A stretch of DNA of 64,000 bases from NCBI GenBank assembly GCA_021774335.1, contig JAJFJD010000001.1, positions 124,001 to 188,000 on the forward strand, written 5' to 3'. The DNA comes from Alphaproteobacteria bacterium. Its GTDB lineage: Bacteria; Pseudomonadota; Alphaproteobacteria; UBA8366. Shown piece by piece: positions 18,650-27,699 of the stretch; position 1 is the stretch's first letter; the number at the start of each line of letters is the position of its first letter. The position numbers were made by a program, and so were the translations under genes. A model generated the notes under the pieces. The model did not search any database, was not told where the DNA came from, and was given only the letters and a program-made list of their open reading frames with translations.

Positions 18650-18673
18650 GTTCACATATTTACCCTTGTGAAC
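18650..18673. promoter_or_regulatory. XRE-type operator site B (GTTCACA-N10-TGTGAAC)
   Basis: An inverted repeat of seven-base half-sites, GTTCACA and TGTGAAC, is separated by ten bases, midway between the divergent XRE regulator and the sodium:solute symporter. The half-site is the same TTCACA word as in sites A and C, which supports control of both divergent genes by the XRE protein. Confidence 0.65.
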
Positions 18674-18784
18674 ATATGAGGACATCCGGCTACGATATCT
18701 CTGCGCAAGTGTAAGAAATTCGGCCTTCGCTAAAACGAAAACCAAACTACGGCCGAATCCGAGTTTCCACGGGAGGGAACGAAC

Positions 18785-20782
18785 ATGTCAGCAAAGATTA
18801 TTTGGCTGGCCGTCTTCGTCGCTTTGTACTGGACGTACTGCATTTACTGGGGCGTACGCGGTGCGATGACGGCTAAGACGGCATCGGACTACTTTATCGC
18901 CGGACGGCGTTTGTCGTTGTGGGTCTTTATTCTCGCGGCGACCGCGACGTCGTTTTCCGGTTGGACTTTCATGGGACATCCGGGTCTCGTCTATCGTGAC
19001 GGGTTCCAATATGCCTATGCATCCTTCTACTCGATCACGATTCCATTCACCGGCGTTATCTTCCTGAAGCGTCAGTGGATGCTTGGAAAACGTTACGGCT
19101 ATGTGACACCGGGCGAGATGTTCGCCGACTATTTCCGCGGCGATGCGATCCGCATCCTGACGGTCATGGTGGCGCTGCTGTTCTCGATTCCGTATCTGGG
19201 ACTGCAGCTTCGGGCCTCCGGCTTTCTGTTCAACGTGTTGACGGACGGCGGCTTGTCGATCGACGTCGGCATGTGGGTCCTGTCATTGGTCGTGCTGGTC
19301 TATGTGGCGTCGGGCGGTCTCCGCGCGGTGGCCTATGTGGACACCTTGCAATGTATCCTGTTGGGACTCGGCATCATCATCACCGGCATGATTGCGCTGA
19401 ACCTCGCCGGCGGTTGGGAAGCCTTGAACGGCGGCCTCGCCAAACTCGGCGCGACCGGCATCGGCAAATGGGGCACGACGAAGGGTCTTGGAGGTGGCGA
19501 TTATAACGCCTACTTCGCCGTTCCCGGCGTGATCCAATGGACCGCGGGCCTGGGTAAGGAAACCCCCGTCGGCGGGCTGTGGACCGGGATCATGATCCTG
19601 ACCTACATGTTCGCATTGATGGGCATCCAGTCGGCTCCGGCCTTCTCGATGTGGTCTTTTGCAAACGCCGATCCGAAGCCGTTCGCACCGCAGCAGGTGT
19701 GGGCCTCGTCCTTCTCGATCGGGCTGATCCTGTTCTTCTTCACCGCTTTCCAAGGCATGGGCGCGCATTTGCTCGGCGCCAACGGCGCGGTGACGCAAGC
19801 GGGTATCGGCTTGGCTACGGCACTGCCGGACCTGACCGCGAACAAACAGGGCGGTCTCGTTCCCCATTACTTCAACCAAATGGGGGATACGGCACCTTGG
19901 CTGGTTGGGTTGTTGTCGGTCTGCGCGCTTGCCGCGATGCAGTCGACCGGTGCGGCCTACATGTCGACGGCGGGCGCCATGCTCACCCGAGACCTGTATA
20001 AGCGCTACCTGAACCCGACCGCGAGCCATGCCACGCAGAAGCTGTTCGGCCGCCTCGGCGTCGCCTTCATCGTTGGTGCCGCCTTGATCGTTGCTACCTT
20101 CTCTAGCGACGCTTTGGTCCTGCTCGGTGGTCTCGCCGTTGCCTTCGGCTTCCAGATGTGGCCCGCGCTACTGTCCGTCACCTATTTCCCATGGTTGACG
20201 CGACAAGGCGTGACGCTGGGTCTGGCCTGCGGACTAGTCGCCGTGATCTTCACCGAGAATTTCGGTGCCCAGATCGCGGGAGCCTTCGGCTTCGATCTGC
20301 CGTGGGGCCGCTGGCCGTGGACCATTCACAGTGCGGGTTGGGGCATGCTCGTCAATCTCGGAATCGCCTTGCCCATTTCGGCGATGACGCAGAATGCTGA
20401 CGATACGTCCCATCGCATGAAGTATCACAACTTCCTGCGGGAACACATCGCACTGCCCGAAGAGAAGAGGAAGCTCATCCCGGTCGCGTGGGGAATCACG
20501 CTGGCCTGGTTCTTCTTCGGGATCGGCCCGGGCGCCGTTATCGGCAACGATATCTTCGGCGCACCGAATGCCGGCGTAGAGGGATGGACCTTCGGTATTC
20601 CATCCATCTGGGCCTGGCAGATCCTGTTCTGGATCCTCGGCGTGGGAATGATGTGGTTCCTCGCCTACAAGATGGAGATGTCTACGGTACCCGACCGCGA
20701 AATCGAAGCGCTGGTCGAGGATATCGGCGACGTCTCACAAACCCCTGCGCAGCAGGCCGGTAGCGGGGGCGCCGCCAACTAG
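18785..20782 (+). CDS. Sodium:solute symporter family transporter
   Basis: This 665-residue SSS-family permease has about 14 membrane helices. Family features are the early SDYFIAGRRLSLWVFI stretch (residues 33-48), SGWTFMGHPGLVY and the GGLRAVAYVDTLQ region. A GGGAGGG ribosome site precedes the ATG by about six bases. It is divergent from the XRE short-chain-acyl regulator and shares its operator region. Together with the symporter-kinase operon, this makes uptake of a short monocarboxylate (acetate, propionate or similar) the best guess. The substrate is not shown by sequence. Confidence 0.88.
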   Translation: MSAKIIWLAVFVALYWTYCIYWGVRGAMTAKTASDYFIAGRRLSLWVFILAATATSFSGWTFMGHPGLVYRDGFQYAYASFYSITIPFTGVIFLKRQWMLGKRYGYVTPGEMFADYFRGDAIRILTVMVALLFSIPYLGLQLRASGFLFNVLTDGGLSIDVGMWVLSLVVLVYVASGGLRAVAYVDTLQCILLGLGIIITGMIALNLAGGWEALNGGLAKLGATGIGKWGTTKGLGGGDYNAYFAVPGVIQWTAGLGKETPVGGLWTGIMILTYMFALMGIQSAPAFSMWSFANADPKPFAPQQVWASSFSIGLILFFFTAFQGMGAHLLGANGAVTQAGIGLATALPDLTANKQGGLVPHYFNQMGDTAPWLVGLLSVCALAAMQSTGAAYMSTAGAMLTRDLYKRYLNPTASHATQKLFGRLGVAFIVGAALIVATFSSDALVLLGGLAVAFGFQMWPALLSVTYFPWLTRQGVTLGLACGLVAVIFTENFGAQIAGAFGFDLPWGRWPWTIHSAGWGMLVNLGIALPISAMTQNADDTSHRMKYHNFLREHIALPEEKRKLIPVAWGITLAWFFFGIGPGAVIGNDIFGAPNAGVEGWTFGIPSIWAWQILFWILGVGMMWFLAYKMEMSTVPDREIEALVEDIGDVSQTPAQQAGSGGAAN

Positions 20783-20808
20783 GCGGTCGCTATCGGCACT
20801 AACTTCTG

Positions 20809-20836
20809 GAGGGGGGAAGAGAGATCTTTCCCCCTC
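20809..20836 (+). terminator. Terminator after the sodium:solute symporter
   Basis: GAGGGGGGAAGA pairs with TCTTTCCCCCTC (12 base pairs, one G-U) around a GAGA loop, followed by TGGTTTTATC. It lies 27 bases after the symporter stop. Confidence 0.8.
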
Positions 20837-20940
20837 TGGTTTTATCCGGACCCAGCCAACCCGTTTGCAGCTTGCCCGGCCCGCCCCGATTGATACTATT
20901 TCCCTGACATCGCTTTAGCCGAACCGGAACACCGCCACCG

Positions 20941-21186
20941 ATGGCAGAATTCTTCTCCGAGAAATATCAATATCTCTGGATGGTCCTGTTGGCGGCCATG
21001 CTGTTCCTGCCGGTGCGACAGATGATTTGGGTGCTGATGGTCCGCCGCGCTCAGAAAAAGCAAGGGCAGGACATCGATACCACCGAGCAGGAACGCCTGA
21101 AGAGCCGCGCCGCCGTCACCGCGGCGCTGTTGTGTTTCGTGTTTTCGGCATTCTACGTACTGAACCTATTCCAAGGTCGGCCATGA
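20941..21186 (+). CDS. Small two-helix membrane protein, hypothetical
   Basis: This 81-residue protein has two predicted membrane helices (about 12-32 and 58-76) joined by a charged segment RRAQKKQGQDIDTTEQERLK. It overlaps the following TPR gene by an ATGA, so the two are translationally coupled. It follows the terminated symporter gene and probably forms its own two-gene unit. I recognise no family. Confidence 0.7.
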   Translation: MAEFFSEKYQYLWMVLLAAMLFLPVRQMIWVLMVRRAQKKQGQDIDTTEQERLKSRAAVTAALLCFVFSAFYVLNLFQGRP

Positions 21187-21794
21187 GCGCGCGCGCGATC
21201 CGCCGTTTCGTTGTCCTGATGGTCATCCTGATCGTCGTGACCATGATCGGCAGCGATCTGTACAAAGACTATTTTCAGCGGCCATCCGGCGATTTCGAAG
21301 TCCAGATGGGCGATAACCGGTTGTCCGAAGGCAAATACAAGGAAGCGATCGAACAATTCGACGCGGCGCTGCGGGCATCGCCCGACCATCGCGGCGCCTT
21401 GATGGGACGCTCGATCGCCTTCATTCAAACGGAACGTTTTCCCGAAGCGATCGCAGAGCTCACCTATCTGATCAATTTCCTAAAAGGCTCGCTGGAGAGC
21501 GACGACCGCACCGGTAATGCGACCCTGGCAGGCGCCTACGCGAACCGGGGCATCGTGCATGACCTCACGGGCCGCTATCAGAAGGCGCTGGACGACTACA
21601 TTCAAGCGTTGAAGACGGATGCCGAAGCCGTCGATGAACCGGGCGTCATCCACAAGATACTCTACGCCGACCCGAATCCGTCGTCGGTGCGCAAACGGGC
21701 GCAGTATATCTACGAACAACTCCAGAAGCCGGCAGGTGAGCGTTTGATGCGGGTGCCGGAAATCGACGCGAAACAGCGGATGCGCAAACCGTAG
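21183..21794 (+). CDS. Membrane-anchored tetratricopeptide-repeat protein
   Basis: This 203-residue protein starts at the ATG overlapping the previous stop (ATGA). Residues 1-27 form a membrane anchor (RFVVLMVILIVVTMIG). The rest holds TPR units: EVQMGDNRLSEGKYKEAIEQ near 40-60, GALMGRSIAFIQTERFPEAI and AYANRGIVHDLTGRYQKALD near 115-135. The TPR part is predicted to be periplasmic and to act as a protein-interaction scaffold. Partners are unknown, but the coupled small membrane protein is the obvious candidate. Confidence 0.8.
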   Translation: MSARAIRRFVVLMVILIVVTMIGSDLYKDYFQRPSGDFEVQMGDNRLSEGKYKEAIEQFDAALRASPDHRGALMGRSIAFIQTERFPEAIAELTYLINFLKGSLESDDRTGNATLAGAYANRGIVHDLTGRYQKALDDYIQALKTDAEAVDEPGVIHKILYADPNPSSVRKRAQYIYEQLQKPAGERLMRVPEIDAKQRMRKP

Positions 21795-21802
21795 CCGGTC
21801 CC

Positions 21803-22006
21803 CTAGCCGAATTTCACGATCCCAAGCACGTCCTGGAACAAGACCAAAAAGAAGAACACGGCCGCGATGCAGCCGAACAGCAAGCGCACGAAATCGCTGT
21901 TGCCTTCTTCGTTGCGATAGCGAATGCCGTGGACGGCGATAAACCCGGTAACGCCCAGGAAAATCCAGTTCACGAGGGTTTCAAACTCTCCGGCGGCTTC
22001 GAACAT
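21803..22006 (-). CDS. Small membrane protein, hypothetical
   Basis: A 67-residue protein starting MFEAAGEFETLVNWIF has two hydrophobic helices and ends FQDVLGIVKFG. The ATG at 22006 is preferred over an upstream TTG at 22045, which would overlap the preceding gene region without a ribosome site. It lies 48 bases downstream of the 168-residue gene on the same strand, probably the same transcript. Function unknown. Confidence 0.65.
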   Translation of the reverse strand: MFEAAGEFETLVNWIFLGVTGFIAVHGIRYRNEEGNSDFVRLLFGCIAAVFFFLVLFQDVLGIVKFG

Positions 22007-22053
22007 CGTTGCTCTATTGTTTTCTCGTTGTTCCGGCCCCGGCAATCCGGCCG

Positions 22054-22560
22054 TCAGGGATTGGTCTGAAACTTCTGCGTCTTGTCCGTTGCCGGCTTCT
22101 TTATATCGACGTCACCGGTATAGGGCGGGAACTGGAAGGGCGCATTCTTCGCCGCCGCCATCTCTCCGATCCACACCGCACCGCCGATTGCCAGGATAAG
22201 GAACAATGCGGCTTTGGTGAAGCGTTTCACGCCCTCCGGCACATAGGTCACGTATTCCGAATCATACCGATGATAAGACGGATCGTGCGGATCGATGAAA
22301 CCCTTCGCTTCCTTGTCCAAGATCCGACGGGCGAAATGGCGCGCCCAATGCGGCACATGGTTTTTGAGCATATACGCGGCAAAAAGCTTATCGACGAACT
22401 CGACGGGCAAGTCGTCGCCATGCCATTCGTAATACGCGAGCTGAAGGAACTGGAACTCGCCGATCATCAAAATATCGGCGGCGCGTGCTACTTCCCCGCG
22501 TTCCTTGGTCTTGGGATCCTCGCGGTCGGGCCGCAGCAGCGTTTGGAAAAAATCATTCAT
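22054..22560 (-). CDS. Tail-anchored hypothetical protein
   Basis: This 168-residue protein is mainly soluble and acidic/aromatic (QFLQLAYYEWHGDDLP, HWARHFARRILDKEAKGFID), with one hydrophobic helix near residues 120-138 (AALFLILAIGGAVWIG) and a short polar tail. No family was recognised. It is followed on the same strand by the small membrane protein at 21803-22006. Confidence 0.7.
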   Translation of the reverse strand: MNDFFQTLLRPDREDPKTKERGEVARAADILMIGEFQFLQLAYYEWHGDDLPVEFVDKLFAAYMLKNHVPHWARHFARRILDKEAKGFIDPHDPSYHRYDSEYVTYVPEGVKRFTKAALFLILAIGGAVWIGEMAAAKNAPFQFPPYTGDVDIKKPATDKTQKFQTNP

Positions 22561-22783
22561 CGGGCAATACCCTTATCCGCCGTACTGTAGCCCCCTATCA
22601 TGACTTTGCAAACCATGCCCCGGTCCCATGCGCCGTCACTTTCCCGTGCGGTCAAGAGGGCTCCGCCGGGGCATCTTCGGGCAATCCGCCGTGCCGATGG
22701 AAAATTACGCGAATCTGCGCTAGTAAGGCATCGGACCGGCGCATTTCAGGGACCGGCCCTACGAAACTGCAACGAGATTTTTC

Positions 22784-23035
22784 ATGCCGAAGATTACGGG
22801 CTCCACCATCTTCAAGCTTCTTGTTCTTTCTTTGCTGGTCGGCTTCGCCTTGGCCGCGACTGGCACCAATCCGAAGGACCTGTTGGTCGATACTTGGAAT
22901 TTGGCCAAGGACATCTTCGAGTGGGGCATCTCGCAGTTCGGATCGGTCATCACCTATGTGATGCTTGGCGCAACGGTCGTCATTCCGATCTGGTTGATCC
23001 TGTATTTGATCCGCGCCGCGCGCGGCAGGAAATAG
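22784..23035 (+). CDS. Small membrane protein (DUF6460-like)
   Basis: This 83-residue protein has an N-terminal hydrophobic helix (FKLLVLSLLVGFALAATG), a middle segment with NPKDLLVDTWNLAKDIFEWG, and a second helix (YVMLGATVVIPIWLILYLI) with a basic tail. The layout resembles the short alphaproteobacterial DUF6460 proteins, an assignment from memory. It is convergent with the penicillin-binding protein gene. Function unknown. Confidence 0.65.
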   Translation: MPKITGSTIFKLLVLSLLVGFALAATGTNPKDLLVDTWNLAKDIFEWGISQFGSVITYVMLGATVVIPIWLILYLIRAARGRK

Positions 23036-23048
23036 CGGCCCCAGGACG

Positions 23049-25058
23049 CTATTCCGTTTCGTCCGGTTCCGGGGTTGACCCGGAATCCGACCCGGGCGGC
23101 TTGCGGATGACCTTGGAGTTATCCCGCAACCATTTCTCCACACCGCGGACGATGCGCTCGGCCTTTTTTTGCGGGTCGCGGGTCTCGGACTCCGGCACTT
23201 CGGTCAGGTCCCGCATCCAGCCGACCACCCGTTCGAATATGTCGCCCAGCGCAATCGCATCGCCGGCACCACCATCGGGTAACGCCCGGACGGCCTTGCC
23301 CCGCGATGCATCGGTCATGTACTGACGCCAGATTCGCGCGGGAATCTGGCCACCGGTCACCCGGCGCATCGGACGGTTGTCGTCATTGCCCAACCAGACG
23401 CCGGTCACATAGTCCGCGGTATACCCGATGAACCAGCCATCGCGATAACTCTGCGTCGTGCCGGTCTTGCCAGCCGCGGGACGCCCTTTCAGCCGGGCTG
23501 CCTTGCCGGTGCCGCTCCGCAGCACTTCGGACATCATCTCGTTCATCGCCCCGACCTTCTGGGCATCGACGACCCGGTCGCGCGCCCACTCGGACCGGCG
23601 ATAGATAACGCCGCCGTCCCGCGCCCTGATTTCCAGCACCGCATACGGCGGTGCGTCACGGCCGGCGTTCGCGAAGGGGATGTAGGCCGCGGTCAACTCG
23701 AACAAGGACAATTCGGACGTTCCCAACGCCATCGACGGGTGCCCCGCCAGCTTCGACTTGATACCCATGCGCCGCACCGTCGCCGTTACCTTGTCCCGCC
23801 CGACCTGCTCGGACAGTTTAACCGCAACCGTATTGATCGAATCCGCCAAGGCGCGCTTCAACGTGACCTCGCCACGATACCCACCGCCATGATTCTGCGG
23901 TTTCCATCCATTGATCGACACCGGCGAATCCGTCATCCGAGACGCCGGGGACATGCCGTTCTCCAGCGCGGTCAGATAAACGAACGGTTTGAAGGCCGAT
24001 CCCGGTTGCCTTCGCGCCTGCACCGCGCGATTGAACTGGCTCTTTGCGTAGGACCGCCCGCCCACCATGGCCTTGACCGCACCGTCGGTGTCGAACGAAA
24101 CAAGCGCGGCCTGTTCTACCTTCCGGCCCTTACCGTATCGGCGCAGCGCCTTGCCCACCGCCGCTTCGGCCATGCGCTGCAGTTTCGGATCGAGCGTGGT
24201 GAAGACGATGAGATCGTCTTTCGCGTGACTGGCCCAGTCGGGCAGACGGTCGAGGACCCAATCGACGAAATACCGCGACCGGTTCGGCCCTTTGCGCGAC
24301 TTGACCGTCGCCGCCGGCCGCCGGCGGGCGCGTGCCGCCGCCTGTGGTGACAGATAGCCGGCCTCGACCATGTTCTGCAGCACCTGTGCCGCCCGGGCGC
24401 GCGACCGTTTCAAGTCCTTCGTCGGTGCGTATCGGCTCGGCGCCTTGAGCAGCCCGGCCAGGATCGCGGCTTCCGGCAGGGAAATATTGCGGGCCGACTT
24501 GCCGAAGTATTTTCGCGACGCAGCTTCGACGCCATAGGTGCCGTCGCCGAGATACACCCGGTTCAGATAGGACGCGAGGATTTGATCCTTCGTCAGACGC
24601 GATTCGAGCCAGATCGCCAGCATCAATTCGCGGAGCTTCCGTACGATCGTCCGTTCCGGCGTGAGGTAGAGATTTTTCGCTAGCTGCTGCGTAATCGTGC
24701 TGCCGCCCTGCACGACCCGGCCCGCCCGTATATTGGCCCACAACGCGCGCCCGAATCCGACAACATCCATTCCAAAGTGATTGTAGAAACGGCGATCCTC
24801 CGTCGCGATGACCGCCTGCGCCATATGCGGCGGCAATGCCGACAACGGAAGAAATACGCCGTTGAAGGCGCCGCGGCGAAGCAGGATCGAGCCGTCCGCA
24901 GCGACGACGGTAATGCCGGGGCTTTTCCGCATCTGCCGCAGATCGCGGGTATCCGGCAAGGCGGGCGCCAGGAACAGGAATAGCCCGGCCCAGATCAGGC
25001 CGAGCGCAAGAACGCCGTAGATCAACCACCGCCGCAGTCGGCGGACCCAACCCATCAT
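23049..25058 (-). CDS. Bifunctional penicillin-binding protein 1A family (transglycosylase/transpeptidase)
   Basis: This enzyme polymerises and crosslinks peptidoglycan at the outer face of the inner membrane. The 669-residue protein has one N-terminal helix (about 11-32) and a GT51 domain (about 60-230) with catalytic Glu87 in EDRRFYNHFGMD and GGSTITQQLAKN. The transpeptidase domain (about 300-590) has the active Ser in PGSAFKPF, SIN and KTGTT (GKTGTTQSYRDGWFIGY). The C-terminal 70 residues are charged and probably disordered. It is single-domain PBP1A-like without an OB insert, shorter than typical PBP1A (about 800), so a PBP1A/1C-like paralogue is likely. Confidence 0.93.
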   Translation of the reverse strand: MMGWVRRLRRWLIYGVLALGLIWAGLFLFLAPALPDTRDLRQMRKSPGITVVAADGSILLRRGAFNGVFLPLSALPPHMAQAVIATEDRRFYNHFGMDVVGFGRALWANIRAGRVVQGGSTITQQLAKNLYLTPERTIVRKLRELMLAIWLESRLTKDQILASYLNRVYLGDGTYGVEAASRKYFGKSARNISLPEAAILAGLLKAPSRYAPTKDLKRSRARAAQVLQNMVEAGYLSPQAAARARRRPAATVKSRKGPNRSRYFVDWVLDRLPDWASHAKDDLIVFTTLDPKLQRMAEAAVGKALRRYGKGRKVEQAALVSFDTDGAVKAMVGGRSYAKSQFNRAVQARRQPGSAFKPFVYLTALENGMSPASRMTDSPVSINGWKPQNHGGGYRGEVTLKRALADSINTVAVKLSEQVGRDKVTATVRRMGIKSKLAGHPSMALGTSELSLFELTAAYIPFANAGRDAPPYAVLEIRARDGGVIYRRSEWARDRVVDAQKVGAMNEMMSEVLRSGTGKAARLKGRPAAGKTGTTQSYRDGWFIGYTADYVTGVWLGNDDNRPMRRVTGGQIPARIWRQYMTDASRGKAVRALPDGGAGDAIALGDIFERVVGWMRDLTEVPESETRDPQKKAERIVRGVEKWLRDNSKVIRKPPGSDSGSTPEPDETE

Positions 25059-25109
25059 CGTAGATATGTCATCGTTTTACGCAGCACGGGCGCGGAGGAC
25101 GGCCCGCGG

Positions 25110-25616
25110 TCAAAATCTGCTGCTGGTGCTTTCCGGCGCGAGCCGGCCGGGCCCGGTGGGGCTCGGAATCAAATTAAGTTTGCCATCCCGCTCGAAAGGA
25201 ACAGTTCTGGTGCCGAGACCTGCGACCAAGGCACTCCCTTTAATCCTGTATTCGACCGCACCCGTCTGGACGACGCCGAGGATGTGACGAAACAGGTCGA
25301 TCGAACTGGCGGTCGCCTCCGCCGACACAACGGCGCTGCCGAGCCGCGGAATCACAACCTCCTGGTTCGACAAACCCGTGGCAAAATAAGAATCGTTCAC
25401 ATCGATGTCGAAGGACAGGCCGCTGAGCGGAATATCGAAATCGTTCGGATTGCTGACCCGCAGATCGACGCGAAACCGTTGTTCGAACGGCCCGGCGCCG
25501 ATCGGGACGATGTTCACCAAATTGACTTTCGGCGGCACGACGTCGTCGACGCTCGCGCAGCCCAACATCAGAAACGATACAGCGATCGTCACCAACACGG
25601 TTTTCAATGTCGTCAC
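25110..25616 (-). CDS. LEA14-like (water stress/hypersensitive response domain) lipoprotein
   Basis: This 168-residue exported lipoprotein has a signal peptide with lipobox LMLGC (Cys20). It then has one LEA type-2 immunoglobulin-like domain: PKVNLVNIVPIG, FRVDLRVSNPNDFDIPLSGL and the typical VSNPND turn around residue 55. Such proteins are anchored in the periplasm and are linked to desiccation or envelope stress. Evidence for a specific role is lacking. It lies 51 bases upstream of the penicillin-binding protein start on the same strand. Confidence 0.8.
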   Translation of the reverse strand: MTTLKTVLVTIAVSFLMLGCASVDDVVPPKVNLVNIVPIGAGPFEQRFRVDLRVSNPNDFDIPLSGLSFDIDVNDSYFATGLSNQEVVIPRLGSAVVSAEATASSIDLFRHILGVVQTGAVEYRIKGSALVAGLGTRTVPFERDGKLNLIPSPTGPGRLAPESTSSRF

Positions 25617-25878
25617 GACAGGATCCTTTCAATCGGCAACGGCGCGCTTCAATCGACTGCCGCTCCCTTGCACCGCCCGATCGTTAGAGGGCGATACGGC
25701 GTAACCGGACGTGCCCCATCCGCCGCAACGTTAAAGCGCAACGCCCGACGCCGCAACCGCGACTCGGTCGATGTCCACGCGCCTGCAACCGCATTGGCAT
25801 TGCTATATTCTAGCGCGAATGCTAGCGACGCCACGGTGCCCATTCGATATAGGCACCTTTGGCAGATTTGAAACCACC

Positions 25879-27441
25879 GTGATCACCGTGACCCCATCCG
25901 CGACAGCCCAATCGCCGACATCGCCGGATCCCTGGAGCTTCGGCCGGTTCGCGGCATTGCTCGGCCTCTACTGCGCGATTCACTTCCTATTGCGGCTGTC
26001 GCTATCCGACACGATCGGCGTCGACGACGCCATCGAGGGCGTGTTCACGCAATCCCTGGCGCCAGGATACGACCCGCGCCAACCGCCCCTCTATACGTGG
26101 CTGTTGTGGCTCGTTCAGCGCGTTACGGGCCCGTCTCTGCTCAGTTTCCTGATTCTCAAATACGGTCTGCTGTCGGCGACCTTCCTGCTTTACTACAAGA
26201 TCGCGGAACGCCTGTTTGACGACACCCGCTACGCGACGTTGACCGCATGGTCACTGCTTCTGCTCTATCAGATCGGCTGGAACCTGCATGAAGGCGTCAC
26301 GCAGACACAGGTTCTAATGCTCGCCTGCATCGCGACGCTCTACACCTTTCTGCGAGCAAGCGACCGCGGGACGACTTCAAGTTATGCTCTTTTAGGTCTC
26401 GCCATCGGCGCGGGTCTATTGGCGAAACTGAGTTTCAGCGCCTTCCTCGGATGCTTGGCGGTCGGCGCCCTATCGACGCCTAGAGTCCGCTCGACACTTT
26501 TGTCACCGCGGCTGTTGATAACCCTTGGCGTCGCCGCCATCGTCGTTGCGCCCTACGCCTGGTGGCTGGTTGACGGTGCAACCGACCTCGACAGCGTATT
26601 CCGCAGCGCTGTCGGCGGCGGTGACAATACCGACTACCTGCCGAGGGTCGGGAAAGGTTTGTTGAGCGCGCTGCTGACAACGCTCGGTTTCCTGTCGCCC
26701 CTGCTCCCGATCCTGCTTCTCCTGTTTCCCAATTCGCTTCGCCGCCACTTCACCGTTCCAGGCACCGACACCGGCGTACAACGGCTGATCGGCATCATGA
26801 TGGCGACTGGTCTGCTGTTGCTGGTACTCGGCGTATTACTGGCCGGCGTCAGCGGTTACAAGGAACGCTGGCTGCACCCCTTCCTGCTAGTAGCACCGCT
26901 GTATTTTTTATGTCGCGTTCGGGGCGTGAACCCGACACCCGGACGCCTCCGCGTCTATCTGATGATTGTCATCGGCATCAGCACCATCGTGGTGGGTCTG
27001 CGCCCGGCGCATCTCGTCGTCGGCCCGCCGCTCTGCAACAAGTGCCGGCCGTTGGTTCCGTATGCAAAACTCGCAGACGCGCTTGCCCAAGCCGGCTTCA
27101 CGACCGGAACCATCGTGGTCCGCAACGGCAATACGGCGGGGAACCTGCGGGCAGCGTTTCCGGAAGCGCGCATTTACGTGCTGAACAATCCGACGTATGA
27201 GCCGCCAATCGCACCATCCGACTCGGGTCGTCGTTGCCTCGTCGTCTGGCCGATGAAGCGGGACCAGAACGGTTTTCCGGCCGATGGCAGTAAATACCTG
27301 TCGCTATCGCCGGCGGACATTCAGGGTTTGTCCATAAAGCGCGTCGACATTCCATGGGGGCATTTGTGGCGGCCGGCCGATCACCGCGTCTCAAGTTGGG
27401 GGTATGTCCTGTTCGATGGTCCGCGCGGACGCTGCACCTGA
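25879..27441 (+). CDS. GT39-like membrane glycosyltransferase (ArnT/PMT superfamily)
   Basis: This is a polytopic protein of about 520 residues with around ten membrane helices. The first periplasmic loop carries GVDDAIEGVFTQSLAPGY followed by DPRQPPLYTWLLWL, the D-D/E and P-P-L-Y-x-W-L pattern of lipid-phosphate-sugar-dependent glycosyltransferases. It probably transfers a sugar from an undecaprenyl- or dolichyl-type carrier to an envelope acceptor. The start is uncertain: GTG 25879 is used, ATG 25819 and 25771 are alternatives, and none has a strong ribosome site. The C-terminal soluble part has a Cys pair near LCNKC. Confidence 0.75.
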   Translation: MITVTPSATAQSPTSPDPWSFGRFAALLGLYCAIHFLLRLSLSDTIGVDDAIEGVFTQSLAPGYDPRQPPLYTWLLWLVQRVTGPSLLSFLILKYGLLSATFLLYYKIAERLFDDTRYATLTAWSLLLLYQIGWNLHEGVTQTQVLMLACIATLYTFLRASDRGTTSSYALLGLAIGAGLLAKLSFSAFLGCLAVGALSTPRVRSTLLSPRLLITLGVAAIVVAPYAWWLVDGATDLDSVFRSAVGGGDNTDYLPRVGKGLLSALLTTLGFLSPLLPILLLLFPNSLRRHFTVPGTDTGVQRLIGIMMATGLLLLVLGVLLAGVSGYKERWLHPFLLVAPLYFLCRVRGVNPTPGRLRVYLMIVIGISTIVVGLRPAHLVVGPPLCNKCRPLVPYAKLADALAQAGFTTGTIVVRNGNTAGNLRAAFPEARIYVLNNPTYEPPIAPSDSGRRCLVVWPMKRDQNGFPADGSKYLSLSPADIQGLSIKRVDIPWGHLWRPADHRVSSWGYVLFDGPRGRCT

Positions 27442-27455
27442 CCGTCTGAGCCGAC

Positions 27456-27484
27456 CCCATCCTACGCCAATTCCTCGGGATGGG
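27456..27484 (+). terminator. Weak terminator-like hairpin after the GT39 gene
   Basis: CCCATCC (27456-27462) pairs with GGATGGG (27478-27484), and flanking GAG/CTC can extend the stem. The loop is 15 bases and there is no T-run, so the call is tentative. Confidence 0.3.
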
Positions 27485-27699
27485 CTCGCTGTACGTGATC
27501 AACGTCACTCCGGACGCAGGCCCGGTCCAGCGCCGGGCCAGGCGCTGCAATTCCTCGACAATTTGGTGCCGGTGGCCTGATTCTGCTCGGCGGACCGCAT
27601 TCCCCGTTGTAGAGTCGAAGAAATCCCTAAAGACGCGTGGCAGCGTTCACCACGGATCGAACGCGCCGGCGCCCAGACTCGTCAGCAAGGAGATTTCTC

